Source: PALSA-1353 sp050012375 (GTDB lineage: Bacteria > Planctomycetota > Phycisphaerae > Tepidisphaerales > Tepidisphaeraceae). From it: a DNA stretch of 64,000 nt. Within the stretch, counting starts at the first letter, position 1; every line of letters begins with the position of its first letter. Below are positions 9,050-17,750 of the stretch, one piece after another. The notes under the pieces were generated by a model, which was not told where the DNA came from, did not search any database, and saw only the letters and a program-made list of their open reading frames with translations. The stretch lies in NCBI GenBank assembly GCA_050012375.1, contig JBEKHH010000025.1, positions 1 to 64,000 of the forward strand, read 5' to 3'. Position numbers and translations under genes: made by a program.

Positions 9050-10288
9050 ATGCCGATCTGGAAGAGTCTTGGGAATCGCGCACTTCTTTTTGCGATCCTG
9101 GCCGTCGGACCTGCGATGCCGGCGGTGGCTCAATACACACTGACTACGCTGGCGAGTTTTCCTGGAATCACTGGGAGTGCTTCCGGCGGCCTGGTCGCCG
9201 ACGCATTCGGCAATCTGTATGGGGCGAGCTTGGCTGGCGGGTCCGGCAACGCCGGCACCGTCGTTGAGCTGGCCAAGGGAAGTAGCAGCATCACCATTTT
9301 GGCAAACTTCAATTGGATCGACGGTGCGTATCCCTCGGCCCCCTTGATCGTCGATGCCTCCGGAAATCTGTTTGGGACAACGGGGAATGGAGGGGCGACA
9401 TATAACTTTGGTAAGTCTTACGGCGACGGCACAATATTTGAAATGGCCAAGGGTAGCAGCAGCATTACCATGTTGGCCTCGTTCACCGGCGGCAATGGCG
9501 ACGGGCCCGGCAGCTTAATCGCCGATGCCGCCGGGAATTTGTATGGAACGACAGGACTTGGCGGGGCACACGGCGACGGCACGGTATTTGAACTGGCCAA
9601 GGGAAGTACCAATATCACGACGCTGGCCTCGTTCAGTAACACGAACGGGGGAGGCCCCTTGGTCGCCGATGCCGCCGGAAATCTATTCGGAACGACGTAC
9701 GCTGGCGGGACCAGCGGCGACGGCACGGTGTTTGAACTGGCCAAGGGAAGCAGCAGCATCACCACGCTGGCAAGCTTCGATGACAGCAACGGACGAAATC
9801 CTCTCGTGGGTCTGAGCACTGACGGTGCGGGTAATCTGTACGGAACGACAGAATATGGCGGGGTCAACGACGATGGCACCGTATTTGAGATAGCAAAGGA
9901 AAGCAGCAGCATCAACACGCTTGTAAGCTTCAATGGCAGTGACGGTTACGCGCCATACGCCGGCGTGATCGCGGATGCGTCGGGCAATCTGTTTGGATCG
10001 ACATCGCGTGGCGGGGACAGTTTTTATGGCAATGTATTTGAGCTTGCCAAGGGGGCCAGCGGCGTCACCACGTTGGCGAGCTTCGATCTCGATAATGGGG
10101 CCATTCCATTGGGCACTCTGATCTCCGATGCGTCCGGTGATCTGTACGGGGTGACTGGAAATAGCGGGCCCGAGACCGCCTTCGGCACCATATTTGAACT
10201 TTCGCCCACCAGTGTTCCCGAACCGGCATCATTCTCTCTCGTGGTGTTTGCCAGTCTGAGTCTGACCGCCCGTCGACGCCGAGGATGA
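9050..10288 (+). CDS. PEP-CTERM-sorted protein with GloVer-type tandem repeats
   Basis: 412 residues from ATG 9050, chosen because AGAGGAGG lies just upstream. A signal peptide covers about residues 1-27 (ending AMPAVAQ). Then come about eight repeats of 45-50 residues, each built as ADAxGNLYGTT, a Gly-rich turn, GDGTVFELAKGSSS and ITTLASF. This is the choice-of-anchor tandem repeat of the GloVer type and predicts a beta-propeller or beta-solenoid. The C-terminus is a standard sorting signal: VPEPAS, a short hydrophobic stretch and TARRRRG. It should be exported, processed by an exosortase and attached or released at the surface, often with exopolysaccharide. The gene lies exactly between two copies of the pckG 3' end, which suggests local duplication or recombination. 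No exosortase gene is in the window. Confidence 0.9.
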   Translation: MPIWKSLGNRALLFAILAVGPAMPAVAQYTLTTLASFPGITGSASGGLVADAFGNLYGASLAGGSGNAGTVVELAKGSSSITILANFNWIDGAYPSAPLIVDASGNLFGTTGNGGATYNFGKSYGDGTIFEMAKGSSSITMLASFTGGNGDGPGSLIADAAGNLYGTTGLGGAHGDGTVFELAKGSTNITTLASFSNTNGGGPLVADAAGNLFGTTYAGGTSGDGTVFELAKGSSSITTLASFDDSNGRNPLVGLSTDGAGNLYGTTEYGGVNDDGTVFEIAKESSSINTLVSFNGSDGYAPYAGVIADASGNLFGSTSRGGDSFYGNVFELAKGASGVTTLASFDLDNGAIPLGTLISDASGDLYGVTGNSGPETAFGTIFELSPTSVPEPASFSLVVFASLSLTARRRRG

Positions 10289-10310
10289 TCAATCCAAATG
10301 GCAGGATTTT

Positions 10311-12149
10311 TCACAACCGGCTGATCAACAGTTCCCGTTGAAAAATCATTTCCTTCGGCAAATCCCCGGCGAGCTTCAGGAATAATTCTTCCTGGCTCAT
10401 CACTTCCGCCTTCACATCGTCCACATTGATGGCTTGAAGCTGCTCGAACTGCTCGAATGAAACGTCCAGGCCTTCCAGGTCGATGTCGCTGCTGCGCGGC
10501 ATCCAGCCGATGAGCGTTTCACGGGCGTAGGCCCGGCCGCGCGAACGATCGATGATCCATTTCAGGATGCGCATGTTTTCGCCGTAGCCGGGCCAGAGAA
10601 ATTTGCCCTGGTCGTCGGTGCGAAACCAGTTGACGTGGAAGATGCGCGGGCAATCGGTCATCTTCTTGCGCATGCGGAACCAGTGGACGAGGTAATCGCG
10701 GATGTTGTATCCAATGAAAGGGAGCATGGCCATCGGATCGCGGCGGACGACGCCGACCTGTCCGGTGGCGGCGGCGGTGGTTTCGCTGCCGAGGGTTGCG
10801 CCGAGGTAAACGCCGTGGATCCAGTTGAAGGCCTGGTAAACCAAGGGAACGACTCGGGAGCGGCGGCCGCCGAAAATGATCGCGGAGACGGGCACTCCGG
10901 CGGGGTCGTTGGCGGCGGGGTCGAGGGCGGGGTTGTTGATCATGGGAGCGGCGAATCGGCTGTTGGGATGGGCGGCTTTTCGGCCGCAGGCGGGCGTCCA
11001 TTGCTGCCCGGCCCAATCGAGGCATTCGGCCGGGGGCTCGGGCGTTTTCCCTTCCCACCAGACGTCGCCGTCGCTCAGGAGGGCGACATTGGTGAAGAGC
11101 GTGTCGCGTTGCATGGCGGCCATGGCATTGGGGTTGGTCTGCTGGTTGGTGCCGGGGACGACGCCGAAATATCCGGCCTCGGGATTGATGGCGCGCAGGC
11201 AGCCGGTGTCGTCCACCCACATCCAGACGATGTCGTCCCCCACGGTGGTGATCTTCCAGCCGGCGTCGCGATATTTCTTGGGGGGGATGAGCATGGCGAA
11301 ATTGGTCTTGCCGCAGGCACTGGGGAAAGCGGCGGCGACGTAGGTTTTTTCGCCCTCGGGGCTGGTGGCGCCCATGAGGAGCATGTGCTCGGCCATCCAC
11401 TCCTGCTGCTGGCCGAGGAAGCTGGCGATGCGAAGCGCCAGGCATTTCTTGCCCAATAGCGCGTTTCCGCCATAGCCGGAGCCAAAGCTCCAGATCGCGT
11501 TGTCCAGGGGGAAATGGCAGATGTATCGCCGCTGGGGATTGCAATCGGCGACGCTGTGGAGGCAGCGCGTGAATTCCGGCTCGGCGTCGGGATCGGCGGT
11601 GGAAATGCCGGCGTCCAACTGCTTCCAGGCGACGGTTCCCATGCGGGTCATGATGCCCATGCTGACGGCGACATAGACGGAGTCGGTCAATTCGACGCCG
11701 ACTTTGGCCAGCGGCGAACCGATCGGGCCCATGACGAAGGGGACGACGTACATGGTCCGGCCCTTCATGCAGCCGCTGAACAGGCCCTTGAGTTTTGCGT
11801 AGGCGGAGCGCGCGTCCATCCAGTTGTTGGTGACGCCGGCCATGTCCTGGCTGGGCGTGCAGATGAACGTGGCTTGCTCGCTGCGGGCGACGTCGTTGGT
11901 GTTGCTTCGATGCAGGTAGCAACCGGGCCGCTTCTCTTGATTCAGTTCGATGAACGCGCCCTCCTTGACGCCGCGCTTCAGCAGGATCTGTTTTTCCTCG
12001 GCGGAACCATTACACCAGAAGACATTTTCAGGCTGGCAGAGTTCGATGCACTGCTCGATCCACGCCTGCACGTGCCGGTTGATGGCGGGTCGCGGCCAAG
12101 CGGTGGACTTGGTTGATTCCTGCTTGCGTTCGGTCTTGGTGTTGCTCAT
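10311..12149 (-). CDS. pckG: Phosphoenolpyruvate carboxykinase (GTP)
   Basis: 612 residues. It interconverts oxaloacetate plus GTP with phosphoenolpyruvate, CO2 and GDP in gluconeogenesis. The length and motifs fit the GTP class: the kinase loop PSACGKTNFAM near residue 276, the upstream GKKCLALRI segment and the downstream WMWVDDTGCLRAINPE metal- and nucleotide-binding segment. I take the ATG at 12149 (MSNTK) rather than 12161, because GGAGAG within the upstream ATG context makes a good ribosome site for 12149. It is divergent from the TPR gene at 12247. Its last 301 bases are duplicated at 8450-8750. Confidence 0.96.
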   Translation of the reverse strand: MSNTKTERKQESTKSTAWPRPAINRHVQAWIEQCIELCQPENVFWCNGSAEEKQILLKRGVKEGAFIELNQEKRPGCYLHRSNTNDVARSEQATFICTPSQDMAGVTNNWMDARSAYAKLKGLFSGCMKGRTMYVVPFVMGPIGSPLAKVGVELTDSVYVAVSMGIMTRMGTVAWKQLDAGISTADPDAEPEFTRCLHSVADCNPQRRYICHFPLDNAIWSFGSGYGGNALLGKKCLALRIASFLGQQQEWMAEHMLLMGATSPEGEKTYVAAAFPSACGKTNFAMLIPPKKYRDAGWKITTVGDDIVWMWVDDTGCLRAINPEAGYFGVVPGTNQQTNPNAMAAMQRDTLFTNVALLSDGDVWWEGKTPEPPAECLDWAGQQWTPACGRKAAHPNSRFAAPMINNPALDPAANDPAGVPVSAIIFGGRRSRVVPLVYQAFNWIHGVYLGATLGSETTAAATGQVGVVRRDPMAMLPFIGYNIRDYLVHWFRMRKKMTDCPRIFHVNWFRTDDQGKFLWPGYGENMRILKWIIDRSRGRAYARETLIGWMPRSSDIDLEGLDVSFEQFEQLQAINVDDVKAEVMSQEELFLKLAGDLPKEMIFQRELLISRL

Positions 12150-12220
12150 GGAGCTCTCCATTGGGCGGCCTCGCAGCTTAGCTTTATCATCGTAATGGGT
12201 CGGATTGAGGAAAGACAGAC

Positions 12221-12244
12221 AGCCCCGGATGTACCTCCGGGGCT
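12221..12244. repeat. Perfect 9-bp stem-loop before the TPR gene
   Basis: AGCCCCGGA (12221-12229) pairs with TCCGGGGCT (12236-12244) around a six-base loop, ending two bases before ATG 12247. It sits in the pckG/TPR divergent spacer. It could hinder ribosome access to that ATG or be one of the short GC-rich palindromes scattered in this genome. Confidence 0.55.
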
Positions 12245-12246
12245 AC

Positions 12247-13884
12247 ATGGAAGCTATATTATTATTCCCCTTGAATCCAGAGCAAAAATCTTCCGGCGAC
12301 TCCGCGGCCCGGGCGATTGAGATCGCCCTCACCCATCACCGGGCCGGCCGGCTAGCCGAAGCGGAACAAATCTATCGGCAGGTTCTTTCGCGACAACCGG
12401 ATCATCCGGATGCGCTTCATTTGCTGGGGGCTGTTCTTGGCCAGAGGGGTCAGCCGCAACTGGCGATCGAGTTGATCGGCCGCGCGATTGGGCTTCGGCC
12501 CCAAGTTCCGGATTACCATGCGAATCTCGGGGAATTTCTGCGGCACGCGGGAAACCTGGAGCAATCGGCGGCCAGCTTTCGTCGGGCCATCGCCCTGAAG
12601 GCGGACGAGCCGGGGTATCATAACGGGCTTGGGGTGACGCTGGCGGAGGGGCAGCAAATAGAGCCGGCGATCGGCGAGTTTCGCAGCGCCATCGCCCTGA
12701 AGGCGAATTTTGCCGATGCGTATAGCAACCTGGGCGGCGCGCTTCGCACGGCGGGACGGCTGGAAGAGGCCCTGGCGGCAATCGAATCGGCGATCAAACT
12801 CCAGCCGCAAGTGCGCGGGGCGCACAACCATCTGGGGCTTGTTCTGGCCGACATGGGACGATACCAGGAGGCCATCAGCGCCTATTCCACGGCCCTTGCG
12901 CTCAAGCCGGATTCCGCCAAGGCCCATAGCAATCTGTCGCAGGTGTATCTACTGCTGGGCGATTACCGGCGCGGGTGGGCGGAATATGAATGGCGGCTTC
13001 AGGTGCCTTCCATCGTCGGCCCGTGGCGGTTTGAACGGTCACGCTGGGACGGCGGCGATCTCACCGGCAAGACGATCTTTCTGCACCCCGAGCAGGGGTT
13101 TGGCGACACGATTCAGTTTGTGCGATTCATTCCCCAACTCGCGGATCGCGGGGCGAAGATCGTTCTTGGATGTCCGGCGGAACTGTCGCGGATTTTCCAG
13201 GGTTTTGGCGAGATTGTGCTTCAGGGCCAGCGCATTGGGCCGCACGACGTCCATTGCTCGCTGCTCAGCCTTGGCGCCGTTCTTGGAGTCACGGCGGACG
13301 CGATTCCGGCTCCGATTCCTTATCTCAAAGCGGATTCGCAACTGGCCGAGGAATGGGGCAGGCGATTCGATTCGGGGGACAACCGGCTGCGCGTGGGCCT
13401 GGTATGGGGCGGACGCCCGACACATCCGAACGATAGGAATCGCTCGATGAGGCTGAGGCAATTCGCGCCGCTGGCGTCGGCGGCGAAGGCGGCGTTTTAC
13501 AGCCTGCAAAAGGGCGCCGCTTCCGCCGAGGCGGCCGATCCTCCGCCGGGCATGCAATTGACCGATTGGACACAGGATATGAACGATTTCGCGGACGCCG
13601 CCGCTTTGCTTGCGAACCTGGACCTCTTGATCACCGTGGACACGGCGACGGCGCATCTCGCGGGGGCGATGGGCAAGGCGGTCTGGCTGCTGTTGCCATT
13701 CGTGCCGGATTGGCGGTGGATGCTCGAGCGCGAGGATTCACCCTGGTATCCGACGATGCGTCTGTTTCGGCAGAAGACAGCGGGCGATTGGGGTGATGTT
13801 TTGCGGCGGGTTGAGGAGGAGTTGGGGCGATTCGCGGTGCTGACTTCGGCGAGTTCAGTCGAGCCGCGCACCGCCGCTAAATAA
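12247..13884 (+). CDS. TPR protein with GT9/GT41-like glycosyltransferase domain
   Basis: 545 residues from ATG 12247; TTG 12205 and ATG 12229 are in frame and possible. The N-terminal half (about 20-235) has six or seven tetratricopeptide repeats, each with the DAxxNLGxAL or AHNHLGLVLADMGRYQEAI pattern, for protein binding. The C-terminal half (about 265-530) has the features of TPR-linked bacterial glycosyltransferases: HPEQGFGDTIQFVRF, a VGLVWGGRPTHPNDRNRS phosphate-binding strand, DLLITVDTATAHLAGAMGKAVWLLLP and FVPDWRWML. It probably glycosylates proteins or envelope sugars from a nucleotide sugar donor; the acceptor is unknown. The last 15 codons contain a dispersed repeat (13842-13866), so the C-terminal tail may be repeat-derived. 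Confidence 0.85.
   Translation: MEAILLFPLNPEQKSSGDSAARAIEIALTHHRAGRLAEAEQIYRQVLSRQPDHPDALHLLGAVLGQRGQPQLAIELIGRAIGLRPQVPDYHANLGEFLRHAGNLEQSAASFRRAIALKADEPGYHNGLGVTLAEGQQIEPAIGEFRSAIALKANFADAYSNLGGALRTAGRLEEALAAIESAIKLQPQVRGAHNHLGLVLADMGRYQEAISAYSTALALKPDSAKAHSNLSQVYLLLGDYRRGWAEYEWRLQVPSIVGPWRFERSRWDGGDLTGKTIFLHPEQGFGDTIQFVRFIPQLADRGAKIVLGCPAELSRIFQGFGEIVLQGQRIGPHDVHCSLLSLGAVLGVTADAIPAPIPYLKADSQLAEEWGRRFDSGDNRLRVGLVWGGRPTHPNDRNRSMRLRQFAPLASAAKAAFYSLQKGAASAEAADPPPGMQLTDWTQDMNDFADAAALLANLDLLITVDTATAHLAGAMGKAVWLLLPFVPDWRWMLEREDSPWYPTMRLFRQKTAGDWGDVLRRVEEELGRFAVLTSASSVEPRTAAK
13842..13866 (+). repeat. 25-bp dispersed repeat within the 3' end of the TPR gene
   Basis: The 25 bases starting GACTTCGGCGAGTTCAG occur again as a perfect inverted copy at 34228-34252, 20 kb away. 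Here they are translated as part of the protein tail (TSASSVEP). The following GCCGC...CCGCTAAA resembles the second module seen at 2813-2828 and 18882-18895. Confidence 0.65.
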
Positions 13885-13898
13885 TCTTGGCTCGCTTG

Positions 13899-16034
13899 TC
13901 ACGGGCTGTCGATTCTTCGCAAATCCTGCGGGAGAATTTTGTCTTCGATCTCCGGGGGAACCTGGCCGGTGGGGAAGATCAACGCCAGGCGAGAACCCTC
14001 GTATGCCACGGCGATTCGGCCGGCCGGGTCGCACCAGATGCGGCGAATTTCCTGGAAATCCGGAATGTGTTGGCTGAAGACGGCTTCGAGCACAAACGGC
14101 TGAGGCTCGGCGGGCGTGGCCCTGAGACGCGCGATCCTTCCGGTGGAGTTGAAGAGGAAGAGATGGCCCTGGCGGTCGCTCACCAGCCATGGAGGCACGT
14201 CGGCAGAGCCGGCGCATGCGTCGGGGAGAAGCCAACTGAATTTCTTTCCCGCGGGCGTGAGCAGCAGGAGATTCGTCTGTCCGCCGTAAAAGCGATTGCC
14301 GTCGGGGTCGGTGCAGAGGGGCGGGTTTTCAGGGGTTTTCGCCGCGTCCGTGAGCATTGGTTCGGACGGGTCCATCGCCTGCCAGTCATGGTCGCCGACG
14401 ATCCAGTGGGCGGTTCCGCGCTGGATGACCGGCCAATCGGCTTTGGTCCATCCCGCGCCGTTTCCGGTGTCGATGAGCCAGATCGCCAGCCGCGGCGTGG
14501 GATCGGGAACGGTCGGATCGAGGATGAGCGTGCGCTGGGAAGAATCCTCGTGAAAGAGCCAGCGGCCGCGACCGTCGATGGCGAACAGGTGGGTAAAGGT
14601 CCGTTCCGAAGGGCGCAGCAACGGCTCGAACCGGTTTGGGGGGAGATATCTTGCCGGCCCCATGTCCGCGGTCGTTACGACCCATTCGTCCCGCAATCCG
14701 GTGACGGTTCCGCCGTTCTTGGCGAGGCTTTCCACGATGGCGGCGGGCAGTTCCTGCGCCGGCTTGCCGGGGCGCACACAGAGGTAATCGGGAGATACCA
14801 CTTTCGGGCCCTGGCCCTCCTGGGGAATGCTCAGACCCTGTGGGGCGAAAAAGACCATGCCGCCATCGCGGAGCGTTGCGATCAGGGTCAGTTGGTCGCC
14901 GTTGACGGCCATTCCTCCGAGGGTGGCGCCTTGCAACAACTCGTGAATCCGCCCTTGCGCGCCGGGAGCGGCGCTGGAGACAAGCTTTTCCAGGATGGGA
15001 TTGATCTTCGGGCCGTATTGCGTGAGCCGCTGATACGCCGCGACCCGCTTGTCCGGATCGTCATCTCCAAGCTGATCGACCAGCGCGGCAATCTCGCTTT
15101 CGTTGATTCCCGGACTGTCCAACGAGACGAACGTCAACTCGGCGCTAGCGGCATCGCGGCGAATCTGCAAGACGCTGCCGTCGAGCAGGGGCACGAGATA
15201 AACGATATCGCCCGGCCAGGTGGCTGAATCGAGTTGCGTCCACTTTCCATCGAGATACCTTGCGACGCGCGTTTGGGCGAAATGTTCATCGGCTGGAATC
15301 CAGGCGAGGAGTCCGCGCGTGTCGAAGAGCACGATTGGCGCGCCGCTTGGCTGGGCAGAGGCGGACGAATCCGTCAGGGGAAAATAGTCCTCGCTCAGCT
15401 CCTTGCCAAGCGTGATGATGCTGACGCCCAGATCGGTCGGCACGATGAGGCGGGTGGTTTCCCCGTCGATCCAGGTTAGTGCGAAGTGCCAGTGATAGGA
15501 GCGATGCCAGGGAATCGGGCGGCGATCCTTGGGGGAAATGATTTCAAAGCCATCGCCGTTGCGACAAATCGCCGACGGCTCCCACAATCCCCGGCCATTT
15601 AGGGACCAGATGATGTAGGCGATCGGCCGATCGACGATGTGCTCGCTCTCGCCGGCCGCTCGGGCCAAAACGATGGGCAGCGGATCGGCATCCGGGCGGG
15701 TGATCCACAGGTCTCCGCGCGAGCAGACGTAAATCGGCTCGCGCAGGATCAGATGGGCCGCATCGTTCAAATCCACTGGAACGGCCCACGGACGCGTGTC
15801 GGGATAATTCGCCAAATCCGCGTGGAGGAGTTGGCCATAGGTCTGAATGATTACCGGCGGCTGGGTGGATGGAACGGTCGCGATCGATGGCTGGGTCGCC
15901 GGCAGCGAAGTCGGCGCTGGTGCAACCGGAGGACCGGCAGGTTTACCGAAAAGAAATACCAGGGCCGCGCCGGTCGCGGCCGCGATCAACAGCCAGAGAG
16001 TCACCCACGCTACTCGTCCGGACGATTCGGACAT
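13899..16034 (-). CDS. Large membrane-anchored protein, probable beta-propeller
   Basis: 711 residues from ATG 16034 (MSESSGRV), chosen because GGAG lies six bases upstream; a TTG one codon earlier is not needed. One transmembrane helix (about residues 9-31) is followed by a Pro/Thr/Gln linker (PATQPS, PSTQPP). The rest is a long exported domain rich in strands, with many Trp/Gly/Asp turns such as SRGDLWITRPDADP, DGRGRWLFHEDS and SDRQGHLFLFNS. These recur about every 40-60 residues, as in a WD- or Kelch-like propeller. A helical stretch at about 305-370 (DQLGDDDPDKRVAAYQRL) resembles a HEAT repeat inserted between blades. No catalytic motif is seen. It converges with the TPR gene. Confidence 0.7.
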   Translation of the reverse strand: MSESSGRVAWVTLWLLIAAATGAALVFLFGKPAGPPVAPAPTSLPATQPSIATVPSTQPPVIIQTYGQLLHADLANYPDTRPWAVPVDLNDAAHLILREPIYVCSRGDLWITRPDADPLPIVLARAAGESEHIVDRPIAYIIWSLNGRGLWEPSAICRNGDGFEIISPKDRRPIPWHRSYHWHFALTWIDGETTRLIVPTDLGVSIITLGKELSEDYFPLTDSSASAQPSGAPIVLFDTRGLLAWIPADEHFAQTRVARYLDGKWTQLDSATWPGDIVYLVPLLDGSVLQIRRDAASAELTFVSLDSPGINESEIAALVDQLGDDDPDKRVAAYQRLTQYGPKINPILEKLVSSAAPGAQGRIHELLQGATLGGMAVNGDQLTLIATLRDGGMVFFAPQGLSIPQEGQGPKVVSPDYLCVRPGKPAQELPAAIVESLAKNGGTVTGLRDEWVVTTADMGPARYLPPNRFEPLLRPSERTFTHLFAIDGRGRWLFHEDSSQRTLILDPTVPDPTPRLAIWLIDTGNGAGWTKADWPVIQRGTAHWIVGDHDWQAMDPSEPMLTDAAKTPENPPLCTDPDGNRFYGGQTNLLLLTPAGKKFSWLLPDACAGSADVPPWLVSDRQGHLFLFNSTGRIARLRATPAEPQPFVLEAVFSQHIPDFQEIRRIWCDPAGRIAVAYEGSRLALIFPTGQVPPEIEDKILPQDLRRIDSP

Positions 16035-16222
16035 CAATCACTCCATGCTGGAAGCACTTTACCGCGCCGATGATGGTCGCAAGAAGGTTACCGGCGCGGG
16101 GCGGTGGGGCAGTTTGAGATTTAATCGAAAATCTCGCTAAATCAGGTAATATGGATTCTGCGTTTGAAAGTCGCTGTCTGTCTTTTGGGCGATGGTGGAA
16201 CGTGATCAATTGAGGGACCGCC

Positions 16223-16636
16223 GTGACTGATCGCGAAAGGCTCGTCGAAAAAATCACCTCGCAAAATCTTCGGCCCGGCGAAGTCGTTGTCACTCTGGAA
16301 GACTTCTTCGCCGGCAACAACGACCGCGGGTCTATTGGATGTAATCTCGGCAACGCGCAGCCCGCGATTTCCGAGTTTTATAGCACGCTATGTGACATTC
16401 GATCGAAGCCGAGCGTCCAAGATGTTCTGGTTCGTATCTGTGAATACGACAATCCATCCGCTTGGCCGTATGGTGATACTGTTTATGTCATCACCTCTGC
16501 CAACATTGAAGAAGTACGGCAATGGGTGGCTCCTCTCAAACCCGACGAAGTGTATGCCGAGTGGATGTATGGCCCCCCGCCTAAAGCCCCGTCGCTCGCT
16601 TCAGGCATGAATCCGTACAGCATTTGGTGGGATTAA
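16223..16636 (+). CDS. Small conserved-looking protein of unknown function
   Basis: 137 residues from GTG 16223, preceded by GAGGGACC about ten bases upstream. The sequence is soluble and mixed alpha/beta: RLVEKITSQNLRPGEVVVTLEDFF, then a central DVLVRICEYDN strand, DTVYVITSANIEEVRQWV and a Pro-rich tail ending MNPYSIWWD. The layout of a short N-terminal helix and a conserved acidic-aromatic core resembles immunity proteins of the SMI1/KNR4 (SUKH) kind, but I cannot support that and no toxin gene is adjacent. It lies alone upstream of the ABC transporter pair. Confidence 0.6.
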   Translation: MTDRERLVEKITSQNLRPGEVVVTLEDFFAGNNDRGSIGCNLGNAQPAISEFYSTLCDIRSKPSVQDVLVRICEYDNPSAWPYGDTVYVITSANIEEVRQWVAPLKPDEVYAEWMYGPPPKAPSLASGMNPYSIWWD

Positions 16637-16691
16637 CTTTCTAATAACGTCCCGGCCCCGCCGGGGACGACACGCCCTGGTTCTTTCCGGT

Positions 16692-17750
16692 ATGATCGGC
16701 TGGACCATTATGTCCCCCACTGCAAGCGGCTACGCCATCGATCTCCAAAACGTCACCAAGATCTATCGTCGGCGCGTTCACGCGCTTCAGGACGTTTCCA
16801 TGCGGGTGAATCGCGGGGAAATCTTCGGGCTGCTCGGTCCCAATGGAGCGGGAAAAAGCACGCTGGTCAAAATCATGGTCACCGTCGTTCGCCCAACCAG
16901 CGCTCACGGAACGATCCTCGGCCACGCCATCGGCCACAAGGCGACCCTGGGCCGGGTGGGATATTTGCCGGAGAACCATCGCTTTCCGCGCTATCTGAGC
17001 GGCCGGCAGGTGATCGAATTCTTTTCGGCCCTGGCCAAGGCCGATCGATCCATGCGAAAGAAGCGGGCGGCGGAGTTGCTCGATCTTGTAGGCATGACCG
17101 CGTGGGCGGACACGCAAATCTCGCAGTATTCCAAGGGGATGCTTCAGCGAGTCGGGCTGGCGCAGGCGCTGGGGGCGAATCCGGATTTGATTATTCTCGA
17201 TGAGCCGAGCGACGGCGTCGATCCCGGGGGCAGGCGGGACATTCGGCAGGTGCTTCTGCATCTTCGCCAGCAGGGGGCGACCGTTTTCATCAACAGCCAT
17301 TTGCTGAGCGAATTGGAAAGCGTGTGCGACCGGGTGGCGATCCTGGTCGGGGGAAAAGTCGCCCGGCAAGGGTCGGTGAATGAACTCACCATGCCGAAAC
17401 AATGCTATCTGTTCGAGCTTGAATCTCCGACCTGGCCGGCGGTGGCGGCGACATTTGTCGGGGCGTTCGACCTCGGGGCGCCGCCGGCGCCCGGTCGCCC
17501 GGCGCGGGGATGGCTCCAGGACAAAAGCTGGTGCGAATTCGACGGGATCGCCCTGCGCGTGGGGAGGACCGAGGCAGCGAATGTGCAGGACATCATCGAC
17601 GCGCTGCGAAAAAACAACCTGGTCATCCGCAGAATGCAATTGATCCGGCCGTCGCTGGAGGATTTGTTTTTCGAAGCGATGACCGATCTGACGACGCAGC
17701 CGGCCGCCCTTTCGGGCGCCAGGCCCCCGCCGCTTTCAGGAAGATCATGA
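16692..17750 (+). CDS. ABC transporter ATP-binding protein (ABC-2 type)
   Basis: 352 residues. It hydrolyses ATP to drive the membrane partner encoded by the next gene. Walker A is GPNGAGKST (about 49-57), the signature is YSKGMLQRV (about 145-153) and Walker B is LIILDEPSDGVDP (about 165-177); a switch histidine follows in FINSHLLSE. The C-terminal 110 residues form an extra domain common in ABC-2 exporters such as those for gliding, polysaccharide or drug export. The gene ends in ATGA, overlapping the permease start by four bases, which indicates translational coupling. The start may instead be ATG 16710 (MSPTASG). The substrate is unknown. Confidence 0.93.
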   Translation: MIGWTIMSPTASGYAIDLQNVTKIYRRRVHALQDVSMRVNRGEIFGLLGPNGAGKSTLVKIMVTVVRPTSAHGTILGHAIGHKATLGRVGYLPENHRFPRYLSGRQVIEFFSALAKADRSMRKKRAAELLDLVGMTAWADTQISQYSKGMLQRVGLAQALGANPDLIILDEPSDGVDPGGRRDIRQVLLHLRQQGATVFINSHLLSELESVCDRVAILVGGKVARQGSVNELTMPKQCYLFELESPTWPAVAATFVGAFDLGAPPAPGRPARGWLQDKSWCEFDGIALRVGRTEAANVQDIIDALRKNNLVIRRMQLIRPSLEDLFFEAMTDLTTQPAALSGARPPPLSGRS

